Shown in pieces: positions 1 through 8,230 of a DNA stretch of 61,445 bases (its first letter is position 1; every line of letters begins with the position of its first letter). This DNA is from Victivallis lenta (GTDB taxonomy: Bacteria; Verrucomicrobiota; Lentisphaeria; Victivallales; Victivallaceae): assembly GCF_009695545.1 (NCBI RefSeq), contig NZ_VUNS01000029.1, positions 1 to 61,445 of the forward strand. The letters are read 5' to 3'. The translations under genes were made by a program, and so were the position numbers. The notes beneath the pieces were generated by a model. The model was not told where the DNA came from and did not search any database. It worked only from the letters and a program-made list of their open reading frames with translations.

Positions 1-411
1 TTTGACGAAACAGACTTATCGAGGTATTTTTCATTACGGAGCCCTCCTTTGGGGTTAGGCAACCGTAATATACTGTTACGGACAAAGTTTGGCTCCGCCT
101 TTTTGGCTAATTGTTAGGACACGTCTGTGATTACCTTATGTTTTATCGATTTCATGATGACAATCGATTTTTGATTTTCAATCTTTTCACTCTAATTTAA
201 CACGATTTCTGTACATTACAATGATTCAACGAAACAAACAATTAAGAGGTATCACAACTTATAAGAAATGAAATACTACGGCTTTCGTAACCGGCAGCAA
301 CGCTGCGGCGCCCGAAAATGCACGCCTCTCAGAGCAGCCGTGGACATAGTCACCAAGATAGCCCGGTCAATCGTCTCGTCGTGAAAGCGGAGAACCATTT
401 CATCGACGAAT
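1..411. other. Left-edge region without a convincing gene
   Basis: AT-rich stretch at the left edge with no ORF I can defend. A short inverted repeat, CCGTAA (63-68) and TTACGG (76-81) around a 7-nt spacer, could be an operator or small hairpin. The only forward ORF (318-554) has atypical composition, no ribosome binding site and runs antisense to a better candidate, so it is not called. Confidence 0.4.
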
Positions 412-719
412 TCATCGAGCCTTCATTGACCCATCAGAAAATCCGGGGCACACACCGCCGCCCTCCGGCACTTCAAAGCGAACCGAAAGACAACGGTAGG
501 GCTCCTCCTGTAGTTCTGTGCCTTTCTTGGTATATTCAGTTGCCTTGCATTTGATTTTTTCAATCCTGTTGTCAGTTATCCATGACTGCAAATGATCGAA
601 AAATTCTCCGGCAGACAACTGAAATTTACTGATAAATTCGTTAAAATATCCCTCTGTGAACTAAAAATATTTTCTATAGGGAAATGAGTAAATAAATGTT
701 TTTTACAGATTATTTTCAT
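412..719 (-). pseudogene. Frameshifted small hypothetical protein
   Basis: Reading leftward, an ATG at 719 opens MKIICKKHLFTHFPIENIF and the frame is then lost. In another frame, immediately after an in-frame TAG, an open frame of about 80 codons without its own ATG (only a TTG at 618) reads as normal protein sequence (EFFDHLQSW, EPYRCLSVRFEVPEGGG) to a TGA at 412. Joining the two frames near 660 gives one protein of about 100 residues, so this looks like a gene with a single frameshift. It follows the 227-residue protein gene by 14 bp on the same strand and is probably the last member of that leftward operon. I do not recognise the family. It could also be two unrelated short frames. Confidence 0.35.
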
Positions 720-733
720 AACATCGGCCAGTT

Positions 734-1417
734 TCATTTGGAGTGGAACTTCCACATACTACTGCGCTTTCGTTCGAGATTTTGGATTTTCCCCTGAACC
801 TCTTCCCATAGCGTGTCATCGAGGTCCTCCTGCCATTGTTCCAGTTCATGCCGGGAGCGAAATATTTTTATTTCCGGACAATTGGCCTGCATTGTTCGAA
901 TCGCGGCATCAGTAAAATCGGGAACGGCAGCGAGCGGCAGGACATCCGCCTGATTCCCGCCAGGAAAGTTGAAGCTGAGAAAAACCAGCTCCGCAGAATC
1001 GTTTTGTGAATACATACGGAGTTGCCGCCGCCATTTTTCGACTGTCACTCGGCTGTTTTTATCAGGTTTCGACAACTGATTTATGGTTTCCCGGAACGCC
1101 TTATCTATTATCAGGTAATTGAGGTCGAATTTCGAGGTACAGAATAAAAACAGATCCTCATCCGCGATCTCATAGACATGATAAGGGTGCCCATCTTTGA
1201 AACTGATCAAAGTCAGCATCCGTTTTTTCGGAGTCCGGAAAAAGCAGGCCTCAAGAAGAATCAGGAAGATCGCGGCGATCAACAAAATTCCCATGATCAA
1301 CATCGAGAATGCCAGCGGTTCGGAAGAGTCTTTACGAGTATCGCTTCCAGCGAGTATAATCAGGAGCAGCCCGAAACAGCCCGCTTCCAGCACAGGCAAC
1401 AGTTTTTCATGCTTCAT
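734..1417 (-). CDS. Hypothetical membrane protein
   Basis: Protein of 227 residues. The ATG at 1417 has GGAG eight bases upstream and is preferred to the TTG at 1423. The N-terminus has two hydrophobic segments (about residues 8-24 and 38-58), followed by a soluble domain of about 165 residues with an acidic, Trp-rich C-terminal part. No family recognised. It follows the 314-residue unknown protein on the same strand after a 54-bp gap, in a leftward operon headed by a Clp-like AAA+ ATPase and divergent from the conjugation operon. A membrane-anchored accessory protein of the element is a reasonable inference, nothing more. Confidence 0.6.
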   Translation of the reverse strand: MKHEKLLPVLEAGCFGLLLIILAGSDTRKDSSEPLAFSMLIMGILLIAAIFLILLEACFFRTPKKRMLTLISFKDGHPYHVYEIADEDLFLFCTSKFDLNYLIIDKAFRETINQLSKPDKNSRVTVEKWRRQLRMYSQNDSAELVFLSFNFPGGNQADVLPLAAVPDFTDAAIRTMQANCPEIKIFRSRHELEQWQEDLDDTLWEEVQGKIQNLERKRSSMWKFHSK

Positions 1418-1476
1418 ATTCAATACTCCGGAATTGGCCCCGCTGCAGCCGTACCACTGCCGCGGGGCGGGGGGGA

Positions 1477-2421
1477 CTATTTGCCGATAACCGGCGCTTT
1501 GGTTTCTTTTTCCAGAACCGAGCGGGTATCGAGGGTACTGCCGAGTTCGATCATATCATCCTCCGGCATATCGAATCCCGGAACGATTTCCTGCGGGAGT
1601 TCCGGAGGATAAAGCCGCTCCTCTTCGAGTTTGCGGCGCTGTTCCACCGCTTCGCCGAGTGTGGCGAAGCGCAGAAGTTCCGTTTCGGCATTTTTTTCCA
1701 CTTCATCGGTGAGGTGAAAGATTTCGCCGATATCACCAGCCGCCTGAACACAAATGGCATACCTGACCGGTGGTGTCGGAGAATCGCCGTCCCGGAATTT
1801 CTCCCAGAGCCGATAGTGGCGTTCCGCTTCTTCTTCGGTGTCGAAAGTAAACCGCTCCCGGTAGTTTTCCCCGAGTTCGTCGTGAGTGATTTCCCATCCG
1901 GTTTCAGGCGGAAATGGTTCGATATCGTTGAGCTGTACGAAGAAGGGCGCGGTTTCAACCGTGAAGCCGAACCTGGGCTTTGCGGGTGGTTCCGGCTCCC
2001 GGCCGGGTACTGCGAGTGGGAGTTCGATCTTCTGCTCGCGCAGCCGCACCAGCTCCGGGTAGAGTTCGACGGCATAGCCGCGCGCGATCTCCCGGCCGAG
2101 GGCATCGGCCCCGGCCAGCACCATATCGTAAAGATAATGCGAAGCCGGCAACGGCAACTCCTCCTGAATTTGAGCGCGGGCGATGGCGCCGCCGATCCGG
2201 CGGGCCTGGATCAGAAAATCGAGGCGGTTGCGGGAGTCGGCATCCATTTGCGGATGAGCGGCAGCGGCGGCAATCTCCGCCGGAGGTTCCAGTACAGGGA
2301 GTTGACGAAGTTCCGACAGGATTTTTTCACGCAGCGGCGCGGACTGAAAACCGTCCTCCTGACGGTGCATTCCGATTTCACAGGTGAGTTTGTCGATGAG
2401 TTTCCGGTAATGTTCCATCAT
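1477..2421 (-). CDS. Hypothetical protein of the AAA+ operon
   Basis: Soluble, acidic protein of 314 residues with no signal peptide or membrane segment. Two ATGs lie side by side (2421 and 2418) with AAGGC upstream. Its first about 110 residues are helical. The middle region has an aromatic and Pro-rich segment (PPAKPRFGFTVETAPFF) and two stretches resembling a beta-alpha module around residues 180-215 and 225-265 (FTFDTEEEAERHYRLWEKF; TELLRFATLGEAVEQRRKL), each ending in an amphipathic helix. That suggests a degenerate internal duplication. No known family recognised. It starts 13 bp downstream of the preceding gene, so it is almost certainly co-transcribed with the AAA+ ATPase. Confidence 0.6.
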   Translation of the reverse strand: MMEHYRKLIDKLTCEIGMHRQEDGFQSAPLREKILSELRQLPVLEPPAEIAAAAAHPQMDADSRNRLDFLIQARRIGGAIARAQIQEELPLPASHYLYDMVLAGADALGREIARGYAVELYPELVRLREQKIELPLAVPGREPEPPAKPRFGFTVETAPFFVQLNDIEPFPPETGWEITHDELGENYRERFTFDTEEEAERHYRLWEKFRDGDSPTPPVRYAICVQAAGDIGEIFHLTDEVEKNAETELLRFATLGEAVEQRRKLEEERLYPPELPQEIVPGFDMPEDDMIELGSTLDTRSVLEKETKAPVIGK

Positions 2422-2434
2422 TGAAATGCCTTTC

Positions 2435-3424
2435 TTATTTGATTTGACTGTTGCGCAGAATGTCGAGAGCGGCGTTCCGCGACATCATGGCGGTTTCGTA
2501 ATCGGGAAAGACCTGAGCGTACAGGTCGTAGCGGGGAAGCGAAATCATCTCCGACTTCTCGCCTCGGGCGGCCGGCGTGATCTCGCCGATCTCCACCCGA
2601 CCGTCGGAAAAATACCGTTCGCAGTAACGCGCGGGTTCGGGGGATTTTTCGATTTCGGATGCGAAATGTTTCTGATTGGCGAGGAAGCCCCACACCATCG
2701 AAATGGGCGTTGCCAGTTCGGCTTCCACCTTGCCGCAGCCGCGCAAGGCGAGAGAGCCGGCCATGGCCCGCCGCGATTCACCGGCTTCGGCTTCCGCTCG
2801 CGACAGGATGATATTCCGGAGATAGTGATGCGCCCGGTTCCGGAAAATTTCCTGATTGGTCTCTTCCTCTCGGGTCAGGGAGAGTTCGAGGAGCGTGACG
2901 AACAGTTCCATCAGAAAATAGCGTTTTTCGACATCCGGCTCCTGCTGGAGAAAATCGCAGATGTAATTCCGGACGCCGGCGCTTTTCAGAACCGGGTTGG
3001 AGAGCGCGGAACGGATCAGCCGCAGGCGCCTGTCCGCCAGTTGGAAGATTTCGATGAATCTCTCCGGCAGGAATCCCGGCTCCGTCTGCATCTCCAGTTC
3101 GAGGTTCAGGAACTTGAAGAAGACGCAGTGAAATTTTCCGGCGCACTGCCAGAACTTCAGGTGAAGCCGATCCCATTCGCTTGTCAACTCCATGACGCCG
3201 GCCAGCCCCCACTCTTTGATGGTACGGTGGTACTCTTTGTCGGCAGCCAGGTGCCAGACGATCTTGAATGGCGGCGTGATGCCGTACAGCTCGTCCAGAA
3301 CGGCGGTGCGGCATCCTTTGCCGGTGAGCTTCGCGTGGACGGCCTTGCGCTTGAGCATCAGCAGGAACCCCTGCAGCCTGTGGTCGAACACGTGGGTCTG
3401 GAAACAGTCGTTGATCAGTAACAT
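2435..3424 (-). CDS. Hypothetical protein overlapping the AAA+ ATPase gene
   Basis: Protein of 329 residues starting MLLINDCFQTHVFD. The ATG at 3424 has AAAGGAG nine bases upstream. The open frame extends further, but an upstream start at 3529 would lie deep inside the preceding gene with no ribosome binding site. It overlaps the AAA+ gene by 10 bp, implying translational coupling and probably a joint function. The sequence is helical and rich in aromatic and charged residues, without membrane segments or metal motifs. No family recognised. Given tight coupling to a Clp-like ATPase, an adaptor or substrate-selecting partner is a testable guess. Confidence 0.6.
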   Translation of the reverse strand: MLLINDCFQTHVFDHRLQGFLLMLKRKAVHAKLTGKGCRTAVLDELYGITPPFKIVWHLAADKEYHRTIKEWGLAGVMELTSEWDRLHLKFWQCAGKFHCVFFKFLNLELEMQTEPGFLPERFIEIFQLADRRLRLIRSALSNPVLKSAGVRNYICDFLQQEPDVEKRYFLMELFVTLLELSLTREEETNQEIFRNRAHHYLRNIILSRAEAEAGESRRAMAGSLALRGCGKVEAELATPISMVWGFLANQKHFASEIEKSPEPARYCERYFSDGRVEIGEITPAARGEKSEMISLPRYDLYAQVFPDYETAMMSRNAALDILRNSQIK

Positions 3425-4422
3425 GAATGGAACTCCTTTGTTTGATTGGGTTTGGGAAGCAAAATCAACTGCCGCGATCCGCCGGGAGCAAGATCGAGCC
3501 AGCCGGTTCGTTCTTTTTCCGGGGAGCACAACAGTTCGAACATAAATTCTCGGATGGTTCTCTCGACGGAGCTGCGAAGCTCGCGCGCGCCGTTGCGCGT
3601 ATTGTCGATGGAGCGGATCGTTTCCTCGATCAGATCGGCCGAAAAGCCCCTGATATCGATCCGGTGCGTTCCCCGGTAGACCGGAAGCAGCTGCGCATAG
3701 AATTTACGGGCGATCAGCCGCAGGTGTTCCGGCTTGAGCGGCCGGAAGATCAGGATTTCATGGTTGAATTTGCCGAAACGGGCGACGAATTCGGGAGAAA
3801 ACCGCTCTTTCAACTGCATCTCCAGACTCTGCTGCAGCCGGCGTTCGCTGAGGTGTTTTGCGCTTTGGAAAAGGTGAGCGCCGATATTGGAGGTGGCGAT
3901 CAGGAAAAAGCGTTCGAGATTGTAGGTGCGATTGTTGTTGAGTGTGATCCGCGCGGCATCCAGCTGCTGCAGAAGGATCGTGAAAAGCTGCGGATGCGCC
4001 TTTTCGATTTCATCGTAAAGGATGATGCCCTCGTCGTTCTCTTCGAGGAAGCGCTCAAGACGGCCCGGAGATTTTCCGCCGGGAGTACCGAGCAGGTTGA
4101 CCAGCGCCTCCTCTCCGGCCTGGCGTGAAAACTCCGACATATCGAGCCGCAGCAGCCGCGCATCGGGCGAACCGTACATGAACTCTGCCGCGGCCCGGAC
4201 GGATTCCGTTTTCCCCACACCGGTGGGGCCGAGCAGAAACAGGGTTCCGCGCGGCCGGTTGGGAGTGCTGAGTTGGCACCAGCCGTATTTGATGCAGTCG
4301 GAAAACGACCCGATGACGGTCTCCTGTCCGATGATCTGCCGGCGCAGAAAAGTTTCCAGACGACGGCTTTTCTCGACGACTTCCCGCATGGTGTCTTTTG
4401 AATCTCTGTTCAGGTTTCTCAT
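3415..4422 (-). CDS. Single-ring Clp-type AAA+ ATPase
   Basis: Protein of 335 residues with one AAA+ module of the ClpA/ClpB second-ring type. Walker A GPTGVGKT is at residues 65-72, Walker B IILYDEIEKAHP at about 133-144, sensor 1 TSN at about 177-179, an arginine-finger region FSPEFVARFG near 208-217, and a sensor-2-like GARELRSSVERT in the C-terminal small domain. It lacks the N-domain, first ring and middle domain of ClpB, and has no zinc finger like ClpX, so it is a stand-alone remodelling ATPase. It heads a leftward operon and diverges from the conjugation operon across a 275-bp AT-rich region. ATP-driven remodelling of a complex of the element is inferred; the substrate is unknown. Confidence 0.8.
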   Translation of the reverse strand: MRNLNRDSKDTMREVVEKSRRLETFLRRQIIGQETVIGSFSDCIKYGWCQLSTPNRPRGTLFLLGPTGVGKTESVRAAAEFMYGSPDARLLRLDMSEFSRQAGEEALVNLLGTPGGKSPGRLERFLEENDEGIILYDEIEKAHPQLFTILLQQLDAARITLNNNRTYNLERFFLIATSNIGAHLFQSAKHLSERRLQQSLEMQLKERFSPEFVARFGKFNHEILIFRPLKPEHLRLIARKFYAQLLPVYRGTHRIDIRGFSADLIEETIRSIDNTRNGARELRSSVERTIREFMFELLCSPEKERTGWLDLAPGGSRQLILLPKPNQTKEFHSCY

Positions 4423-4432
4423 GGTTAATTAA

Positions 4433-4697
4433 CTCATAAAAATTTGAAATTTTGTTGAGATTTGCTCTTGATGTTTTGAATCCGATATGCTTTATTGATA
4501 TCGCATAAAGGAGATCTATTCTAAAATTAAATTAAACACATATCATCTTTATTTCAAGCGTATAGCAAAAATAAATCAAATAAAAATCGATAAAAATGAA
4601 TCATATATAACCATTGTATATCACGGTTATTTATCGTTACGATAATAACGATAAAATAATAGTAAATAATAACGATAAAAAACAAGGAGCGGATAAG
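4433..4697. promoter_or_regulatory. Divergent promoter region with TAACGATAA boxes
   Basis: AT-rich region between the AAA+ operon and the conjugation operon. It holds TTATCGTTA at 4631-4639 and its inverted copy TAACGATAA at 4646-4654 (9-bp arms, 6-bp spacer), then another direct copy at 4670-4678, 24 bp from the second. The last box ends six bases before the AAGGAG of the first conjugation gene. A further short inverted repeat, ATAACC/GGTTAT, sits at 4607-4630. Clustered boxes just upstream of the start suggest repressor operators controlling transfer-gene transcription. An oriT or another binding region is an alternative I cannot exclude. Confidence 0.5.
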
Positions 4698-5024
4698 ATG
4701 AAAATGTACCATCAGCTCTCCGACAAAGTGAAAGGCTTCGTGATTTCCGTTGTGATCCTGGGAATGTCGTGGCGGTCGGACGCCTCAATTCAGCAGGTGA
4801 CGCTGGACCAGGGTCTCGGTTTTGTGGGGTATTTCATAATCGGGATGATCATGCTGACGAGCCTGATTCTGATCGGAGTCGGTGGGTATCAGCTCAGCCA
4901 GGATTCCGGACGCGGCAAAATGACGATTGCCGGCGGCGTACTGACCCCGGTGTTTCTGGCGGTGGTCTATTGGATCTTCAAAAATATCCTGAACATCGAC
5001 CTGGATTTCATTTCCAATCTGTGA
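4698..5024 (+). CDS. VirB2/TrbC-like conjugative pilin
   Basis: Small protein of 108 residues starting MKMYHQLSDKVKG at 4698, where AAGGAG lies eight bases upstream; the open frame runs further left but has no ribosome binding site there. It has an N-terminal hydrophobic export segment (about 11-24, ending near DAS, a possible signal-peptidase site) and two membrane segments (about 43-63 and 77-97) joined by a short polar loop. That is the size and topology of VirB2/TrbC pilin precursors. It is first in the operon, directly before VirB3- and VirB4-like genes, the order seen in VirB and Trb systems. Likely forms the mating pilus or channel subunit. Confidence 0.75.
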   Translation: MKMYHQLSDKVKGFVISVVILGMSWRSDASIQQVTLDQGLGFVGYFIIGMIMLTSLILIGVGGYQLSQDSGRGKMTIAGGVLTPVFLAVVYWIFKNILNIDLDFISNL

Positions 5025-5034
5025 GGAGCCGGAT

Positions 5035-5370
5035 ATGAACGAGGAAATTTTGATCGTAATCAACCGCAATCCCGGCCAGGCGGTTCACTCGGTCGTGAAA
5101 CTGTTCGGCATCCGCATTCGGGGCAACAGCGTCTACATCTTTTTCGGCGGCCTGCTCGCCGGGGTGCTGCTGGCCATGGCGGCTTATCAGGTCAGCATTC
5201 TGCTGGCGGCGATGTTGCTGGTTGCGCCGGCAGCTGCTGCGGTCGTTTTCATCCGGATGTTCGTGGCCAACAAACCGCGCGGTTATTTCGGCTTCTGGCT
5301 TGAGGAACGTTTTCGCGGTTCCAAACTCAATCCGCCGCAGAAAGCAGGAGGTAACCATGCGTCTGCCTAA
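5035..5370 (+). CDS. VirB3/TrbD-like inner-membrane protein
   Basis: Protein of 111 residues with two adjacent hydrophobic segments (about 37-55 and 56-79) preceded by a polar N-terminus and followed by a basic tail, as in VirB3/TrbD. GAGGAG lies upstream of the ATG. It sits between the VirB2-like and VirB4-like genes and overlaps the latter by 14 bp, again the canonical VirB2-B3-B4 order. VirB3 proteins tether the VirB4 ATPase at the inner membrane. The assignment relies mainly on size, topology and position, because this family is weakly conserved. Confidence 0.7.
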   Translation: MNEEILIVINRNPGQAVHSVVKLFGIRIRGNSVYIFFGGLLAGVLLAMAAYQVSILLAAMLLVAPAAAAVVFIRMFVANKPRGYFGFWLEERFRGSKLNPPQKAGGNHASA

Positions 5371-8230
5371 TGCGTACATCGTACAGACAGCGAATCCGCA
5401 GGAGAGTTTTCTGGTCTACGGGGAACTCAACTCCAGGGGATTTGCAGCGAAAGGCTACCGGCTTGAGGTGCCGAATCTCGACAATGCGGGCAATGCGCTG
5501 AAGAACGATCTGTTCATGCGCCTGTCGGGCTGGCTGGCTTCGCAGAGCCTCGATAAGCGCATCCAGATCCGCTATACGCGGGATGCGGACTACCGGGATA
5601 TTCTGGAACGGTACAAAGAGGACACGGAACAGTATGCCGCCGATCTCTGGAGCCGGAAAATCCGCTCTGAGAATTATGATGATTTCATGCGGCGAATTGC
5701 GGAACGCAGACTGTACCGGGAGTATGTTTCCGTATATTTCAGCAGGGAGCTGCGTCAGTTTATCGGTTCGGATTTCATACCGGAACAGGAACAGGACAGG
5801 CGCCAGTTTGAACGGGAAGTGACTACCGCCTTTGAAGCAGACCGGACGGAACTGCAGCAATTTTTGAATCAGCCGGTAACTCCGTTGGATCACATCGGAC
5901 TGTACAAGGAATACTACCGCGCGGTCAATAAATCGGCGTTCGATCTGGATATCGATTACGAGGCGGATTTTGAGGCGGATCTCGCCGGAATCTACCGTTG
6001 CGGCTATGCGAAAACTTCTTCCGAACCTGGTGCGGTGAGTTTTCACTCGGACGGCTATTTCCACAATATCTTCACACTCCATGACTTTCCGAAAAGCGAC
6101 CTGACGCCGTTCGCCGGCAACCGCCTGCTGGGAAACGATATTCAGAATTTGACGATAGCAGTCAATATTGAACCGCTGGACACGGAAAAGGTCATTGAAC
6201 AGAAACAGAAGCACTGGCGCCGGGTGCGAGCGGACCTGCTGGAAGAAGAGAGCGAAGTTGCGGCCTCCGCCGGTCTGGATGAGCTGACCGAGCACATTTA
6301 CCGGCTCGGCAAGGGAGAGGATTCGCCTTTCCGGATTGAGTATGTGATCCATACCTGGAATAAGGATGCCGCTGAACTTCAGAGCGACAGCATGATTCTG
6401 CGGCAGGCTGCGACTTCAATGCTGACCTCGCTGGACTCCTATGAACTCGGTCTGCAGTCCATGCACAATTTCCTGAAGACGCTGCCGGGATACTCCTGGT
6501 ATAAGCGGCATGATGCGGCATTGGACTGCATGCACCGCCCGCTGGCGGCCATGCTGCCGTTTTCCTGTTCATTTGTCGGGAAAGGCGCGGAGGGAAATAT
6601 TCTGTTCGGAGGCGATCACTGCAATCTGATGACCTTTTCGTTTTTCGACGGCGACACGCCGCAGCATACGCTTTGCCTGGGGCAGACGGGATCGGGGAAG
6701 TCGGTCAATTTCGTATCGATTCTCTCGCAGGCATACTACCAGTTTGCCAAGGTCGTGATCATCGAAGAAGGCGGCAGCTACTACAACCTGACGCGGATTC
6801 GCGGGAATGAGGCACAATATATTGTGATCGACCCGAATGCCAACCAGACGTTGAACTACTTTGACACCGGCGGCCTGCCGCTGACTCCGGGACAGTTCGA
6901 ATTTGTGACGGCGTTTCTGACCGCCATGTGCGGCGAGAGCAGCGACTTGGAGGTGATTCAGGACCGGACCGCTCTCATCAGCCCGTTCGTCGCGGCAGTC
7001 TATACGGATGCGTATGTCGAATGGCGCAACCGGAACCGCGAAGGGCTCGAACGGGCTGCCCGGATGGCGTTGTCCGTGGAAAAACTGATTCCGTCCATGC
7101 CGATCGACCGAAATACTGCGCTGGACGCTTGGATCGAACTGCGGGATGCGCTGGCTGCCCCGGCGGAGAGTCCGGATGAGGCCCGGCGCAAACTACAGGA
7201 ACTTTACAATTCGTGGACGATCCGGGAACTCAATGACTACATCATCGAGGATTCCGAAATGCTGCGCAATATTTCGTATGCGTATATGGCGAAGTCGGAT
7301 ATGCCCTATCACAGTCAGCTGGTGGAGGCGCTGCGCGAAACTTCGCTGCTGCATCTGGATCGCTCCGACCTGAACCGGGTCGCGGCCCGGCTGGCGGTCT
7401 ATTCCGTTGAAAGCGGCAAAGGCAGTCTGTTCGACGGTGAAACGACGGTGGATCTCGGCAGACGATGGGTTCATATCGAACTCGGAAAAATCGCGCAGAG
7501 CGGTGCCGTACTGCGGAATCTGGTCGGGATCGTGATCAACAATCTGGTGATGAACCAGATCATCAATATGCCGCGCGGCAGCGCCAAACTGTATTTGTTT
7601 GAGGAGCTGGCCCGATTGCTCGCCACGGTTCCCGGAGCGGCGGAGATCGTCAAGCAGTCTTATGCCCAGTTGCGGAAATACAAGTGCGTGGCGGTCACGA
7701 TCACGCAGTCCGCCGCCCAGATGACGCAGAGCGGCGTGGGGCAGATCGTTATGACGCAGAGCAAGCAGTTTCTGTTTTTGCGCAATACCGATGCGGCCGA
7801 ACTGCGGCTGATCACGAATTATGTGCCGCTTTCGGAGGATGCTCAACAGAATATCCGGAATTTTCCGACGCCGGAACATCTGCCTCCGGGCAGGAAATTT
7901 TCCTCGTTCCTGCTGGTTGCGCAACGGGCCGGCTGGCCGCTGTGCGGAACCGGACGGAATTACGCTTCTTCGGCGATTCTGGCAACCGCGGCAACCTCGG
8001 GAAGGCTGCACAGCAGGCTGGAACGGCTGATGAAAGAACTTCAGGCTCAGAACGCGGGATTGCCGTTTGCCGAACTGCTTTTGAGGGCAATGGAGATCGC
8101 AACGGTCGACAATACGCTGTTTGCGATCCTCGACCGGATCGAAAAACTCGGCAATGAACAGATCAAATCTCTGGTGACCGACGCCAGAATTGAGTTCAAC
8201 AATCTCATCAGGAAAGGAACATTGGTATGA
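5357..8230 (+). CDS. VirB4/TrbE-family conjugation ATPase
   Basis: Protein of 957 residues. The start MRLPNAYIVQ at 5357 is preceded by AGGAGGT at 5346-5352; the open frame upstream is only overlap with the VirB3-like gene. Domain order is an N-terminal VirB4 CagE/TrbE-type domain, then an ATPase core with Walker A GQTGSGKS near residue 442 and Walker B LYLFEELA near 745, followed by motifs typical of these hexameric motors (TQSAAQMTQSG). VirB4 proteins power assembly of the secretion channel and pilus at the inner membrane. Length is slightly above the usual about 800. It is the best anchor for calling the whole operon a type IV secretion system. Confidence 0.93.
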   Translation: MRLPNAYIVQTANPQESFLVYGELNSRGFAAKGYRLEVPNLDNAGNALKNDLFMRLSGWLASQSLDKRIQIRYTRDADYRDILERYKEDTEQYAADLWSRKIRSENYDDFMRRIAERRLYREYVSVYFSRELRQFIGSDFIPEQEQDRRQFEREVTTAFEADRTELQQFLNQPVTPLDHIGLYKEYYRAVNKSAFDLDIDYEADFEADLAGIYRCGYAKTSSEPGAVSFHSDGYFHNIFTLHDFPKSDLTPFAGNRLLGNDIQNLTIAVNIEPLDTEKVIEQKQKHWRRVRADLLEEESEVAASAGLDELTEHIYRLGKGEDSPFRIEYVIHTWNKDAAELQSDSMILRQAATSMLTSLDSYELGLQSMHNFLKTLPGYSWYKRHDAALDCMHRPLAAMLPFSCSFVGKGAEGNILFGGDHCNLMTFSFFDGDTPQHTLCLGQTGSGKSVNFVSILSQAYYQFAKVVIIEEGGSYYNLTRIRGNEAQYIVIDPNANQTLNYFDTGGLPLTPGQFEFVTAFLTAMCGESSDLEVIQDRTALISPFVAAVYTDAYVEWRNRNREGLERAARMALSVEKLIPSMPIDRNTALDAWIELRDALAAPAESPDEARRKLQELYNSWTIRELNDYIIEDSEMLRNISYAYMAKSDMPYHSQLVEALRETSLLHLDRSDLNRVAARLAVYSVESGKGSLFDGETTVDLGRRWVHIELGKIAQSGAVLRNLVGIVINNLVMNQIINMPRGSAKLYLFEELARLLATVPGAAEIVKQSYAQLRKYKCVAVTITQSAAQMTQSGVGQIVMTQSKQFLFLRNTDAAELRLITNYVPLSEDAQQNIRNFPTPEHLPPGRKFSSFLLVAQRAGWPLCGTGRNYASSAILATAATSGRLHSRLERLMKELQAQNAGLPFAELLLRAMEIATVDNTLFAILDRIEKLGNEQIKSLVTDARIEFNNLIRKGTLV

